From NCBI GenBank assembly GCA_963753725.1, contig CAVWDI010000023.1, positions 1 through 64,000 of the forward strand: a DNA stretch of 64,000 bases, read 5' to 3'. The stretch comes from CAVWDI01 sp963753725 (GTDB lineage: Bacteria; Chloroflexota; Anaerolineae; Anaerolineales; UBA4823). Below are positions 27,081 to 36,959 of the stretch, one piece after another. A program made the translations under genes and the position numbers. Position 1 is the first letter of the stretch; each line of letters opens with the position of its first letter. Under the pieces are notes generated by a model that had not been told where the DNA came from, searched no databases, and was given only the letters and a program-made list of their open reading frames with translations.

Positions 27081-28247
27081 CTAACATCCTGTGCACCCAT
27101 TGCGGGCTGAATTTTGGGGTTCCGAGTGTACAGGTGTACGGTACAATCGAGTGAATTGTTGAATTGCCTCACCGCGCTTGAGCGGATCCGCCAGGGCATC
27201 CAACATCAAAAGCCGGTTAACTTTAAACGCCTGGGCTCTATCTCGCCTGCTCTTTTCTCCTTGGGCTAAATTAAGCGCTTCGAGATCAACATCTTCGGAT
27301 GTTTCGATCAGCCTCATTTTTTGAGCATTGCGAGTAAAAATATCTCCCACAGTGTTATATACCAGCAGCGTAGAGCTGTCCTGGGGGGTTCCGAGATTGC
27401 CAATTGCAATGTCAGCGGATGAGCCCAGAAAATCATCACAACTGCCGCAGCCAGAACGAGTATAAGCTTCCGCCTGTTGGCGCGCTATTATCCTTTCTTC
27501 TCCATCCCATAGTATTACTTTGAGCCCGTCTTGCTCTGAGGAAACTTCAATCCGCCGGATCGCATTCCTCGGAACTCCTAGCTTTTTTATAACTTCCTCC
27601 TCGATCAATTCCGGTCTATAAACTCCTGTGCAAAACACCGAGATAACCAGTCGAATTGCTTCTCGATATGGTTTGAGTCGGGATTCAGTTGACTCTTTCA
27701 ACTGTCGGATTGCCTGAGCCACACAAGGTGTGCCCACCACAGCCAGATTTCTTTTACCCCAATCAAAAATTGCGCTGTTTAACGAATCAAAAGTGGGTGT
27801 CCATATATACTGCGGTCCAACGCTGTTCGCGATATCTTCAACTGTAGAAGCCACATTGGTCACAGGCTGCAGCATCCAGGGATCAAAATCATTCATTACT
27901 ACTCCGTCAATTAACCCTGCGGAGCGCCCGGCTGCAAGGATCGCTGTAATCACACCGTTTGGTGTACCTGTTTTAACAGGCCCATTCGCTTTAGCGCCAA
28001 GAATAACCTCGGCATCTAGTGGGGCCAAATATCCCAGCCGCGGGCAAACCTCTTCACAAAATTGGTTGCAAAATGAACAAGTATCCAGAACCTGCTTTGT
28101 ATAACCGATCGTTTTAATGGGTCTCTCAAAACTCGGATGGTTATTTCCATTCCATTTGAGTACTTGTTTTGAACAAACGGCTACACACAATCCACAGCCC
28201 GAACAATTATCAAGTGCCCATACTTCTGCTTCTAACCTTTTCGACAT
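27081..28247 (-). CDS. FrhB-like iron-sulphur flavoprotein
   Basis: About 388 residues of the coenzyme F420 hydrogenase/dehydrogenase beta-subunit family. N-terminal [4Fe-4S] cysteines CSGCGLCVAVCSK and CSFCNQFCEEVCPRLG are followed by the FrhB N and C domains (GTPNGVITAILAAGRS, VVGTPCVAQAIRQL, FCTGVYRPE, GCGSCDDFLG). FrhB relatives pass electrons between F420, flavin or ferredoxin and partner proteins, and one subgroup is associated with glutamate synthase in methanogens. I start at ATG 28247 after GGGAGGT; it overlaps the hdrA end by 38 bases, implying coupling. Confidence 0.88.
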   Translation of the reverse strand: MSKRLEAEVWALDNCSGCGLCVAVCSKQVLKWNGNNHPSFERPIKTIGYTKQVLDTCSFCNQFCEEVCPRLGYLAPLDAEVILGAKANGPVKTGTPNGVITAILAAGRSAGLIDGVVMNDFDPWMLQPVTNVASTVEDIANSVGPQYIWTPTFDSLNSAIFDWGKRNLAVVGTPCVAQAIRQLKESTESRLKPYREAIRLVISVFCTGVYRPELIEEEVIKKLGVPRNAIRRIEVSSEQDGLKVILWDGEERIIARQQAEAYTRSGCGSCDDFLGSSADIAIGNLGTPQDSSTLLVYNTVGDIFTRNAQKMRLIETSEDVDLEALNLAQGEKSRRDRAQAFKVNRLLMLDALADPLKRGEAIQQFTRLYRTPVHSEPQNSARNGCTGC

Positions 28248-30372
28248 CCATACCTCCCGAAAGATCACTATTCGTTTTATTAGCTGCCATATACTTTTCC
28301 AGACGATAAGCAAAATCATCCATCGCCCGGGCGAAGTCTTCTCCGTCATCCCCGGCCATAAATTCCAGGTGCAGACGATCAGGATCAATTCCAAAATATT
28401 CAATCTGCTTCTTCAATGCATCAACTCTACCTTCACAATAAAGGCTGCCTGATCCATAATGACATTCACGAGGCTTGCAAGCACCGATAAATACACCATC
28501 AATGTCCTTTAACAATGCCCATAGTATATGGTCCGGATCGATACGGGCAGAACAATTCACCGGTAGTATTCGTACATCTGCAGGATAAGACAAACCTTTT
28601 GCCCCAGAAATTTCTGCCGCCAGGAGAGCGCTCCACTCACAAGTGATTGCCAAGATGCGGGCGGGGGGTGTAGTGTTTTCACCAGTCTCTTGGGGATGGA
28701 GCGCACTATCAAAAGCGGTATCGATCTGAGCTAAAATGGCCTGGTCATTCCACCCCGGAATCGTTATCGCCTTTACCGGGCAAACAACAGCGCAATTGCC
28801 GCATCCCGTACAGCGCAGGTCATTAACCTCCGCCAGAGATAAAACCCCCTCCCGGGATTCAATGTGAATAGCATCCATATAACACACTTGAGCGCAAGTT
28901 CCGCAACCTGTGCAGAGAGAGGCGTCAATTTCAGCCGCCTGACCTTTTGTCGTAATTGTCTTCTGATACAGAAAATCTAATACGCGCGTGACAGTCAGGT
29001 ATGCCTGGAAGAGAGAAGCCTCAGAATCAATCGGTTTATGCGCACTTCCAAGGACATAAATCCCATCTTCGACATAAGAACCGGGCCGCAGCGGTATGCG
29101 CTGCTCGATCAGAAATCCGAATTTATCCTGTGGTATATGGAATAGTTTAGCAAGTGTATTTACATCCTGCCTGGGCGTAATCGGAGGTGAAATCACAATC
29201 CGGTCGGGCGCAATCTCCAGCGCCTCCCTGGTGGTTGGATTGTAAAGCTCAACACTTCCATCACCTATGATTGGCGGATATTCCGGATGGTAATGGTAGA
29301 ACATCACTCCCTCATCTTTAGCCCACAGGAAATCCTGTTCGCCTTTGCCTCCCGCTGCGCCAAGAATTAAGTCCTGAAAAAGTATGCTGACTTTGGTTTC
29401 TGGTTTGAGCTGTTTCACTCTCAGAGCTTGACGAATGGCGGTATCACAGTGCAGCGGGGTGCATTCAACATCTTCATTTTCCCCTCCGGGCAAAAGTAAG
29501 ACAACCTCAGATGCTTCAAATCCCCCATTTTTTGATACCCTGATTTCTTCCTCAAATTCAAATGTCGTCCGGATACTATGACCATTGTTATGGCAGTTGT
29601 AATATACTTCCATTGGGTGTGCGCCGCCGGAAATTAATACCGCGCCGATGCTAATCTCGCTCGTTTTTCCAGTTTGATTCACGCTTATTTGGTAATTTCC
29701 TGACTGACCCCGAACGCCTGTGACCTTAGCCTGGGTCATTATCTGGACATTGGGGTATTCATTTAAGGCTTCAATTCTTTCTTTAATCAGATCAGCCGCG
29801 TTGTCCTGTATAGGGAAGAGCTCTCCACCAAGTTGATCGCTACCCTCAATCAAATACACCGGGATCCCGGAATTAGCCAGCATCAGCGCGCTGGTTAACC
29901 CGCTCAATCCGCTCCCAATTACCATCGCAGAATGGATGGGTTTAGTGGTTATTTCCTCTCCACGTGAAACCATTGATAGATAAGCAGCGCCCATTTTGAT
30001 CAAATCTATTGATTTCTGGAAAGCAGCCCCGTTATCACCAGGATGAACGTATGCACACCCCTCACGGATATTCACCACCTTTACAAAATCCGGATGCAGA
30101 CCAGCCTCTTTTACGGCCTCTTGGAACAGCTTTTTTACCAAACGCGGCGAACAGCCCGCGACCAAAATACGTTCTAATCCAAATTCATGTATTGCCGCTT
30201 GCATTCGGTCGAGACCATCCTTGCTGCAAGGGTAAGCCTCGCAGTTAGAATACACAACTCCAGAGATTTCAGCTGAACGGTGTCGTAATTCCTGTGTGTC
30301 TATAGCCCCAGCGATCTCACTGCCGCACTCACAAATGATGACCCCTGTTCGGGGTGCCGCTTTTTCCGTCAT
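28210..30372 (-). CDS. hdrA: HdrA-MvhD fusion, heterodisulfide reductase A-like flavoprotein
   Basis: About 720 residues. The N-terminal CxCG cluster (GVIICECGSEIAG) and SNCEAYPCS match HdrA, followed by a Rossmann FAD loop (MVIGSGLSGLTSALMLANSG, about 148-167), FAD-domain cysteines, two [4Fe-4S] sites (CTGCGTCAQVC, CTGCGNCAVVC) and a C-terminal MvhD-like domain (LAITCEWSALLAAEIS, RILPVNCSARIDP, GACKPRECHYGSG). In methanogens HdrA's FAD performs flavin-based electron bifurcation and MvhD delivers electrons. No HdrB or HdrC is encoded in the window. Start ATG 30372 (MTEKAAPRTG) is preceded by AGGTGATGAT. Confidence 0.92.
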   Translation of the reverse strand: MTEKAAPRTGVIICECGSEIAGAIDTQELRHRSAEISGVVYSNCEAYPCSKDGLDRMQAAIHEFGLERILVAGCSPRLVKKLFQEAVKEAGLHPDFVKVVNIREGCAYVHPGDNGAAFQKSIDLIKMGAAYLSMVSRGEEITTKPIHSAMVIGSGLSGLTSALMLANSGIPVYLIEGSDQLGGELFPIQDNAADLIKERIEALNEYPNVQIMTQAKVTGVRGQSGNYQISVNQTGKTSEISIGAVLISGGAHPMEVYYNCHNNGHSIRTTFEFEEEIRVSKNGGFEASEVVLLLPGGENEDVECTPLHCDTAIRQALRVKQLKPETKVSILFQDLILGAAGGKGEQDFLWAKDEGVMFYHYHPEYPPIIGDGSVELYNPTTREALEIAPDRIVISPPITPRQDVNTLAKLFHIPQDKFGFLIEQRIPLRPGSYVEDGIYVLGSAHKPIDSEASLFQAYLTVTRVLDFLYQKTITTKGQAAEIDASLCTGCGTCAQVCYMDAIHIESREGVLSLAEVNDLRCTGCGNCAVVCPVKAITIPGWNDQAILAQIDTAFDSALHPQETGENTTPPARILAITCEWSALLAAEISGAKGLSYPADVRILPVNCSARIDPDHILWALLKDIDGVFIGACKPRECHYGSGSLYCEGRVDALKKQIEYFGIDPDRLHLEFMAGDDGEDFARAMDDFAYRLEKYMAANKTNSDLSGGMDVEKVRSRSMGT

Positions 30373-30383
30373 ATCATCACCTG

Positions 30384-31101
30384 TTACCATTGCCTGAGCT
30401 TTCGAGTGAAGATTTGGATAAAATCTCCAGGGAATTCTGCTAGAGGTTGGTTCGATTGAGGACCTGCACTGGAATCTCCGCATATTCTGCAAAGCCTGAA
30501 TTCATAATCTGAAGAGAACCTGTGTTCGTTTCTTTTACCATACACATCATCTAATTTAATACACCCAGTCGGGCAGATCAGCACACATGTACCGCACCCA
30601 ATACAGGTAGAGGAAGCTAACTCAAAGGGTGGGCTGACTTCCTTAGACATACCCCTGCCGGTCATACTGATAGCTTCTACCCCTACAATCTCTTTACATG
30701 CCCGGACGCAAAGCGCACAAAGAATGCACGCGTCTACTTCCTGTAATTTGTACCGGATTTTATCGACGCCTAATTCCTTTGCCAGGGCAATAATCTCTGG
30801 GGTTTGGTAAGCGCTGGCCAACAGCAGTTCAAGGGTCAGGCGGCGGTTCTTTTTCACCGCCTCGCTGTTGGTTCTGACTACCAAACCATCTTCACAGGGG
30901 TAAGCGCAAGAAGCCACCAAACGCGGAATCGTTTTCTCCAAATACAAGTTCCACCATACACAGACGACAGGCTCCATAAGGTCTTAGAGCAGGATGGTAA
31001 CAAAGTGTTGGAACTTGAATGCCATTCTCACGGCAAGCCTCTAACAAAGTGCGGCCTTCAGTAATCTCAATGGGCTGATTATCGATTGTCAATTGAATCA
31101 T
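30384..31101 (-). CDS. HoxU / NuoG N-terminal-like iron-sulphur subunit (frameshifted)
   Basis: Small iron-sulphur subunit of the diaphorase module. The N-terminus (IQLTIDNQPIEITEGRTLLE, then CYHPALRPYGACRLC) is a [2Fe-2S] domain; after an indel within about 30925-30948 the next frame continues with ASCAYPCEDG, LQEVDACILCALCVRACKE and STCIGCGTCVLICPTG, two [4Fe-4S] sites, and ends near 238 residues. The first frame stops at 30892. It is too short for NuoG and lacks an H-cluster domain of HydA, so it is HoxU-like. Located between nuoF and hdrA. Confidence 0.85.
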
Positions 31102-31103
31102 CT

Positions 31104-32964
31104 TTACGTCACCAGAATCGCATCAAACTTACATACGCTTGCGCACATTCCGCACCGGGTGCACAATTCAGGGTTGATGGTATGAGGTTGTTTCTTTTCC
31201 CCGCTGATGGCATCAGCTGCACAATTTCGAGCGCACACCATACAGCCACTGCATTTCTCTTGATCGATTGAATATGTGATCAGACCCTTACAAACCTTGG
31301 CAGGGCATGTGCCCTCATATATATGGGCCTCATATTCATCCCGAAAATATCGAATTGTTGATAAAACCGGGTTAGGTGCTGTCTGCCCCAGACCACAAAG
31401 TGAAGACTTTTTTATCTCCTCCCCCAACTCGATCAGATATTCAATATCACCTGGTTTTCCATACCCATCACATATGCCCTCCAGGGTTGCCAGCATGGCT
31501 TTGGTTCCCATCCGGCAAGGGACACACTTACCGCATGATTCCTGTTGGGTGAACGCCATAAAATAGCGTGCAAAATCCACCATGCAAACATCCTCATCCG
31601 CAACTACCAACCCGCCGGATCCCATAATGGCGCCCAGGGATTTCAGTGACTCATAATCGATCTTTACATCCAGGTGCTCGGCAGGTATACAACCTCCTGA
31701 AGGACCGCCGATTTGGGCCGCTTTGAAGGCTTTATTATCTGGAATCCCGCCGCCAATTTCGAATATCAAATCTCTGAGAGAAATTCCCATCGGCACTTCG
31801 ACCAACCCGGTGTTACAAACATTGCCGACCAGGGAAAAGATCATCGTACCCTTGCTGGATTGCGTGCCAATGCTTGAAAACCAATCTGCCCCTTTATTTA
31901 CAATAATGGGCACTGTAGCCCAGGTTTTTACATTGTTAATATTAGTCGGTTTACCCCACAATCCACTTTCAGCTGGATAGGGCGGCCGCGGGCGCGGCTC
32001 ACCAATGCGCCCCTCAATGGATGCCATCAGCGCAGTTTCTTCGCCGCAAACAAATGCTCCACTGCCCAGCTTGATACTGATGGTAAAGTCGAAACCGCTG
32101 TCCAAGATGTTCTTTCCAAGGTAACCATACGCTTCGGCCTGGGCAATCGCCTGCCGCAAGTGCTTAACAGCCAGGGGATACTCGTTGCGTATATATACAT
32201 ATCCTTTTTGGGCGCCGATTGCATAAGCCCCAATGATCACCCCTTCGAGTACCCGGTGGGGATTTCCTTCCATAATCGAGCGATCCATATAAGCGCCAGG
32301 GTCGCCCTCATCTGCATTACAGATGATAAATTTTGTGTCGCTGGGCTGCTTTTGGCATAACTCCCATTTAACGCCGGTGGGAAATCCGCCCCCGCCCCGG
32401 CCTCGTAAACCAGATTCCTTTATCGTCATTAATAACCTGGTTGGTTGACATTTTTTCCAACACCCTTCCAAGGGCTTTGTATCCCCCTGCGGAGATATAC
32501 TCCTCTATTTCCAATGGATCGATTACACCATTCAGATCCAGGATAACCCGGTGTTGGTTTTTATAAAATGGCACTTCGTGCTCGTGCTCGATCTTGTCGT
32601 CAGATTGGGGATTGGTGTACAACAAACGTTCAACGATTTGTCCCTCGATGATCGTCTTTTTGACAATTTCCGGGACATCCTTAACGCCGACCTGCGCGTA
32701 CATAATCCCCTGGGGGCGAATTACAACCAGCGGCCCTTGTTCACAAAAGCCATGACAGCCTGTGACCTTTACATCAAAGTCCACATCTACCTGAAGGCTG
32801 TGATCAATCAATTCTTTGCGAAACGCCTCGGCCACCTTTTCGCTTCCGAAAACCCGGCAGCCTGTCCCGCCGCATATTGTGATACAGGGATATTTTTGAT
32901 CTAATTCGCCATCCCGGAATTCCTCCAGTACAGTAAAATCCTCAGGAATGCTCAGTCTGACCAT
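31104..32964 (-). CDS. nuoF: NuoF/HydB-like NADH-binding diaphorase subunit (frameshifted)
   Basis: FMN- and NAD(H)-binding subunit. Order: thioredoxin-like [2Fe-2S] domain (about 1-120; CITICGGTGCRVFG, VTGCHGFC), NuoF core (GLRGRGGGGFPTGVKWE, ICNADEGDPGAYMDR, CGEETALMASIEG), SLBB, the [4Fe-4S] region ESCGKCVPCRMGT and SLCGLGQTAPNPV, and a C-terminal 2x[4Fe-4S] ferredoxin (CSGCMVCARNC, CTRCGMCASVC). The terminal ferredoxin and N-terminal domain are as in the bifurcating hydrogenase HydB. An indel at about 32420-32435 separates KMSTNQV from IKESGLRGRGG. The start overlaps nuoE. Confidence 0.93.
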
Positions 32965-33442
32965 CTTTCTCCCTTTCATCATTTCTTTGAATTCGCCGGA
33001 TCAAGGCATCAGCTTTTTGTGGTGTCATATGCCCCGAATACTCGTTGTCCGCCAGGAGGATAGGGCCCAGGGCACACGCTCCTAAACAATTAACCGTGTC
33101 GAGTGAAAACGACCGATCTCTTGTTGTTCCTCCAGGCTTGATATCCAATTCGGTTTCTAAACGATTAAGTAAACCCGCACTGCCGCGAACATGGCAGGCA
33201 GTTCCCATACAGACGCATAAAGAGTGCCGGCCTCTGGGCTTCAAGCTGAACGCCTGGTAAAAAGTAGCAACCGCGTAAGCCTGCGACAATGGCACACCAA
33301 GTTTCTCGCTCGCCAGGATCAAAGCTTCAGGCGGCAGGTAGTTAAACCTGCTCTGGATATCCTCCAGAGCAGTGATTAACGATCCTTCCCCATTAGATTC
33401 CTTTTCTAATATGTTTTGGATTTCAATGACAGTCTCATGCAT
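32942..33442 (-). CDS. nuoE: NuoE/HydC-like [2Fe-2S] subunit
   Basis: 166 residues of the thioredoxin-fold 24 kDa family: GSLITALEDIQSRFNYLPPE, YAVATFYQAFSLKPRGRHS, then the cluster cysteines CMGTACHVRG and CLGACALGPI. It relays electrons in NADH dehydrogenase or bifurcating hydrogenase complexes. It overlaps the nuoF start by 23 bases. First recognised subunit of the operon; the gene before it (33531-34085) is unknown. Confidence 0.93.
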   Translation of the reverse strand: MHETVIEIQNILEKESNGEGSLITALEDIQSRFNYLPPEALILASEKLGVPLSQAYAVATFYQAFSLKPRGRHSLCVCMGTACHVRGSAGLLNRLETELDIKPGGTTRDRSFSLDTVNCLGACALGPILLADNEYSGHMTPQKADALIRRIQRNDEREKDGQTEHS

Positions 33443-33530
33443 TCTTGTCTCCAGTGAGGTAGCTCATATTTTCCCGAGGTATTAAACCTCGTTTTACCAA
33501 TTGGATTTTGGAACTCATGGATGGCAATTA

Positions 33531-34085
33531 TTAATTGGGCCAGACCTTTAAAGCTCGGACGTACGTGGACGATATCAAGGCAGCGTATCCCTTTCTCTTC
33601 TCAACATCTTCCTTGGTTACCTGGATAATATTCAAGACTGAATCATAAGACGCCAGATTGGAGATCGGTAACTCTTTAAGCGCTTTCGTCAGACTTCTAT
33701 CTAGAGAAGTGATGAGAGCGTCAAGTCCTGCAGTTTTTGATTCAACGACCAGAATGATATTTATATTTCCGTCCATGGGAATATCTTCGCCAGATTGGCA
33801 GTCAGGATTAGCATCTGGATCAAAAGAATAACTTTCTATGACTTTCCCGTCATAGTCACAAATGGTTTGGCAGACGCCTTCAACCAGACCGTGTTTAAAG
33901 TCACAAAAGAAATTGCGTTTCATGAATAACGCTTCTAGGCCTTTATCTTGTTTTACAGGCGGCAGTTTCATCTTAGCGAAATCCAGCGCATTTTCCCTGA
34001 TTTTTTCAGCGACATCTACCATCTCAACTGCTTGATGCATTTGGGTGGACACCGTGCTTTCCATGTTTTTTGTTACAGTAGCCAT
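33531..34085 (-). CDS. Unknown protein at the head of the redox operon
   Basis: About 184 residues, starting at ATG 34085 directly after AGGAGG (34091-34096). I do not recognise it. It has no signal or membrane segment; cysteines occur as NFFCDFKHG, GVCQTICDY and PDCQSGED, which could bind metal, and an acidic stretch (DGNINIILVVESK) follows. It sits 88 bases upstream of nuoE in the same direction and is probably in the same transcript; an accessory or regulatory role is only a guess. Confidence 0.6.
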   Translation of the reverse strand: MATVTKNMESTVSTQMHQAVEMVDVAEKIRENALDFAKMKLPPVKQDKGLEALFMKRNFFCDFKHGLVEGVCQTICDYDGKVIESYSFDPDANPDCQSGEDIPMDGNINIILVVESKTAGLDALITSLDRSLTKALKELPISNLASYDSVLNIIQVTKEDVEKRKGYAALISSTYVRALKVWPN

Positions 34086-34331
34086 TGTTATCCTCCTATC
34101 TTGAATAAAAGAATCCAGAATTTCACTCACGCAATTGAGCGCTGTTGCTCAATAATTATTCGCGGTATGTTTCTGAATTGCATCTGGACTAATAAAGCAT
34201 CTATAAAATTTTCATTAATCAACACTACAATTTGTTTATCCCAGACAACCTAAAAAATGCTCGGACACTGTAACATTTTTAGAGTTAAAATCGAATAAAA
34301 AACAATTGAGACAGTATGAAAATTACATAAA
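34086..34331. other. Promoter region of the redox operon, no gene
   Basis: No open frame of note. A perfect inverted repeat ATTGAGC (34135-34141) and GCTCAAT (34148-34154), 6-base loop, lies about 50 bases upstream of the first gene and may be an operator or leader hairpin. On the minus strand TTGATT is followed by an A/T-rich stretch with TTATAG, a weak promoter candidate. The start of transcription is not clear. Confidence 0.4.
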
Positions 34332-34356
34332 AAACCGCGAGTGATTCTCGCGGTTT
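34332..34356 (-). terminator. Intrinsic terminator of the response-regulator operon
   Basis: AAACCGCGAG (34332-34341) and CTCGCGGTTT (34347-34356) form a perfect 10-bp stem with a 5-base loop. On the minus strand the right arm is followed by TTTTTTATG, a U-tract. It lies 33 bases after the regulator's stop, in the correct orientation. Confidence 0.85.
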
Positions 34357-34388
34357 ATATCGGTTCCTGATTATCTGGTTTGGTTCTT

Positions 34389-35102
34389 TTACTGATTATC
34401 AGGGCATTCCAGCATATATCCCACCCCCGGGGAAGTCAAAATAAAAATTGGGTTTTCAGGGTCAGGCTCGAGTTTCCGCCTTAGATAACGAATATAAGCG
34501 CGCAGATATTCCAGGTCATCACGGTACTCCGGTCCCCATACGGATCCCAGCAATTCTGTGTGCAGCACAACCTTGTTGCAATTTACAGCAAGCTCGTATA
34601 AAAGATTGTATTCTGTCCTGGTTAGATGAACATTTTTTCCATTTACCACAACACGCCTGCGAGCCAGGTCTATGTACATAGGGCCGCAAATAATTTCACT
34701 GTGGAATGATTCGCCTGTTCTCACTTGCGTCCGCATTAAAACAGCCCTGACTCGTGCTAGTAATTCCTTGGCATTAAAAGGCTTGGTAATATAATCGTCA
34801 ACGCCTGCATCAAACCCGCGCAGCAAATCAGATTCTCTTGTTTTGGCCGTAAGCATAATAATTGGGACATCGGAAAATTCACGTACACGGTCAGTCACCT
34901 CATAACCATCAACTTCATCAGCCAATACAATATCCAGCAGAATCAAATCGGGCTTTTCCATGGCAATTGTATCGATCGCCTTTTTACCTTCACTCACCGC
35001 AAGTACATTAAAACCTGTGGCGGAAAGCACTTCTTTTACCAGGCGAACCAGCTTGGGTTCATCATCGACGATTAAGACCAACGGGTTATTATTATTATTC
35101 AT
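34389..35102 (-). CDS. OmpR/PhoB-family response regulator
   Basis: 237 residues. Receiver domain (about 6-120) with acidic pocket VDDEP, phospho-acceptor in LILLDIVLADE and the conserved Lys in MLTAKTR; winged-helix DNA-binding domain (about 135-232) with LTRTEYNLLYELA and YIRYLRRKLEPDP. Its start overlaps the end of the histidine kinase by 8 bases, so they form one operon. It lies 300 bases upstream of the redox operon in the same direction but is separated by a terminator; the target genes are unknown. Confidence 0.93.
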   Translation of the reverse strand: MNNNNNPLVLIVDDEPKLVRLVKEVLSATGFNVLAVSEGKKAIDTIAMEKPDLILLDIVLADEVDGYEVTDRVREFSDVPIIMLTAKTRESDLLRGFDAGVDDYITKPFNAKELLARVRAVLMRTQVRTGESFHSEIICGPMYIDLARRRVVVNGKNVHLTRTEYNLLYELAVNCNKVVLHTELLGSVWGPEYRDDLEYLRAYIRYLRRKLEPDPENPIFILTSPGVGYMLECPDNQ

Positions 35103-36391
35103 TTAGTTCTATTCTCTTCTTCGGCAGTGAAAAGTATAGTGTTGTCCCTTCACCTACTTTACTTTCCGCCCAAATCCGCCCTTTGTGTTTTTCGATGATC
35201 GTTCTCGCAACTGGAAGTCCCAGACCTGTTCCCGGAATATGAATACCGGTGGAAGATTTTACACGGAAGTATTTCTCAAAAAGCGGTATCAAATCTTCTT
35301 GTGATATCCCCACTCCCTGATCTGAAATGCTTACCACGACATCTGTTTGACGCTCCTCCCCTCGAATCACGATCAGCCCGCCATCAGGAGAATATTTGAT
35401 TGAATTGTCGATTATATTCCGTATCACCTGTTTAATTCTGAAAGAATTCTAATTCGATAATCGGAAATTGTTCAGGAAAATCCACTACAAGGTTATGTTC
35501 CGACGTTCGACGCTGTATTTCATCTGCTACTGCGCGAGCAATATGCTGTAAACGTGCTGGTTGAAGTTCCAGAGTCATCTGATTGACATCTATCAAAGAG
35601 GAATCCAGGATATCTCCGATCATAGTTTGCAGGTTATCACATTCCTGATCGATAAATGTTAAGAATTCTTTCTCCTTTTCATCAGGCCAATCCACTTCTT
35701 CCAACAATAAAGCTGTACTGTAACCTTTTATTGCGGCCAAAGGAGTCCTCAGTTCATGGGACAATGTAGCCATCGCTTCCGCACGGAAACGGTCAGCTTG
35801 TTTCGCAGCTTCAATGGTTGTTGTTTGGCTTTCCAAACGTGAACGGTTGATTGCCAGCGCGATCAAATCAGCGGCAGTTTGCACAAATGCAATATCTTCA
35901 AAAGTAAAAAAACGTTCACTGGCCAGTGTTCCGAATAGAAGGACACCATACTTCATACTGCCCGCACACAGAGGAACAGCTACAATACTTTTTGGCTCCA
36001 GTGATCCAAAAGCTTGCTGCATCAAAGCGCGATTTCGATCCCGCATGTTCTTTTGAGCAGAAGCTACTTCTTCAGGAGTGCTTAGAATAAGCGCCTCCAT
36101 TTTAGAATACACAATTCCTGATATCGACTCTTCTTCGCGCAGCTTTATTTTATATAACGGCTTTATTTCCTTGATACCTGCGCCGCAAGAAGCTCTTGGT
36201 TTGAATTTCCCTTCAGAAGCATCCCAAAGAAGTACAATCCCGAACTCTGCTGGATCAAGCACCTCATCAATTTTATCCATCACTTCCTCGAGCAGCACAG
36301 TGAGTTCAAGATGGACTGTTAGCGATTTCGCAACCTCCAATAACGCAAATTGTTCTCTTTCCTGGCGGGCTTCTTTGCCTTGTAAAACCAT
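35095..36391 (-). CDS. Sensor histidine kinase with GAF domain (frameshifted)
   Basis: Cytosolic sensor with no membrane segment: GAF domain (about 20-190), HisKA region AEAMATLSHELRTPLAAIKG (phospho-His), then the ATPase domain in the next frame (NIIDNSIKYSPDGGL, ISDQGVGISQEDL, GTGLGLPVARTI). The first frame ends at 35432, the second runs to 35095. An indel near 35430-35445 explains this (FFQN versus IKQVIRN). The start ATG at 36391 gives a normal N-terminus. It partners the downstream regulator. The GAF ligand is unknown. Confidence 0.88.
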
Positions 36392-36536
36392 TCCTATCTC
36401 CGGTTATCAAATTCACTACCCTGGATAAATCATACCAGCACGTATGAATAAATTCAATCAATACAGGCATACCATATTCTTGATTTCCCCCTCGTTTTTC
36501 TCTCTTCATCCCCTTACCCCTCGCGCCGCGCCCCTT

Positions 36537-36959
36537 TTACGAGGCTGTTTTCCCTTGACTGCGCGTAACCCACATCGCCACCAGCAGCGCCAATAACCCC
36601 AGGCTGTCAAATATCACAAAACGCAAGATCGAGCTCTCCAGCGTCGGGTGTCCGGAGGGCAGCGTCAACAGCAGCATCGTTTCCCCAACCACCCCAATCG
36701 CCTGCATAGCAAGCGCTTCATACAATGAAATCCGATACTTGACCGGGTTAAGCAGCGCTACAAAATAGGGCACATTCCACATCAGGAACAATATCCCTAT
36801 GCCTCGAATTGTCGCAGCCCCAATAACTCCACCCATCTCAAATGAGGGCGCGAAATTTTCCGGCCGCCACAGGAACAGCACGGCAGCCTGTACATTCATT
36901 AAAAACACCGCCCCAACCAAAACACGCCCAATCCATATTTTTCGATCCCTGCTTTTCAT
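36537..36959 (-). CDS. Small four-helix membrane protein, unknown
   Basis: 140 residues with four hydrophobic helices (about 8-30, 45-70, 85-105, 112-133) and a basic N-terminus (MKSRDRKIW). I see no family motif and no partner. It lies between the kinase operon and the heparinase gene and stands alone on the minus strand. Confidence 0.6.
   Translation of the reverse strand: MKSRDRKIWIGRVLVGAVFLMNVQAAVLFLWRPENFAPSFEMGGVIGAATIRGIGILFLMWNVPYFVALLNPVKYRISLYEALAMQAIGVVGETMLLLTLPSGHPTLESSILRFVIFDSLGLLALLVAMWVTRSQGKTAS

Noticed and set aside
36306..36509. Small frame overlapping the start of the histidine kinase
   Set aside because: It overlaps the well-supported kinase start in another frame and has no homology-like features.
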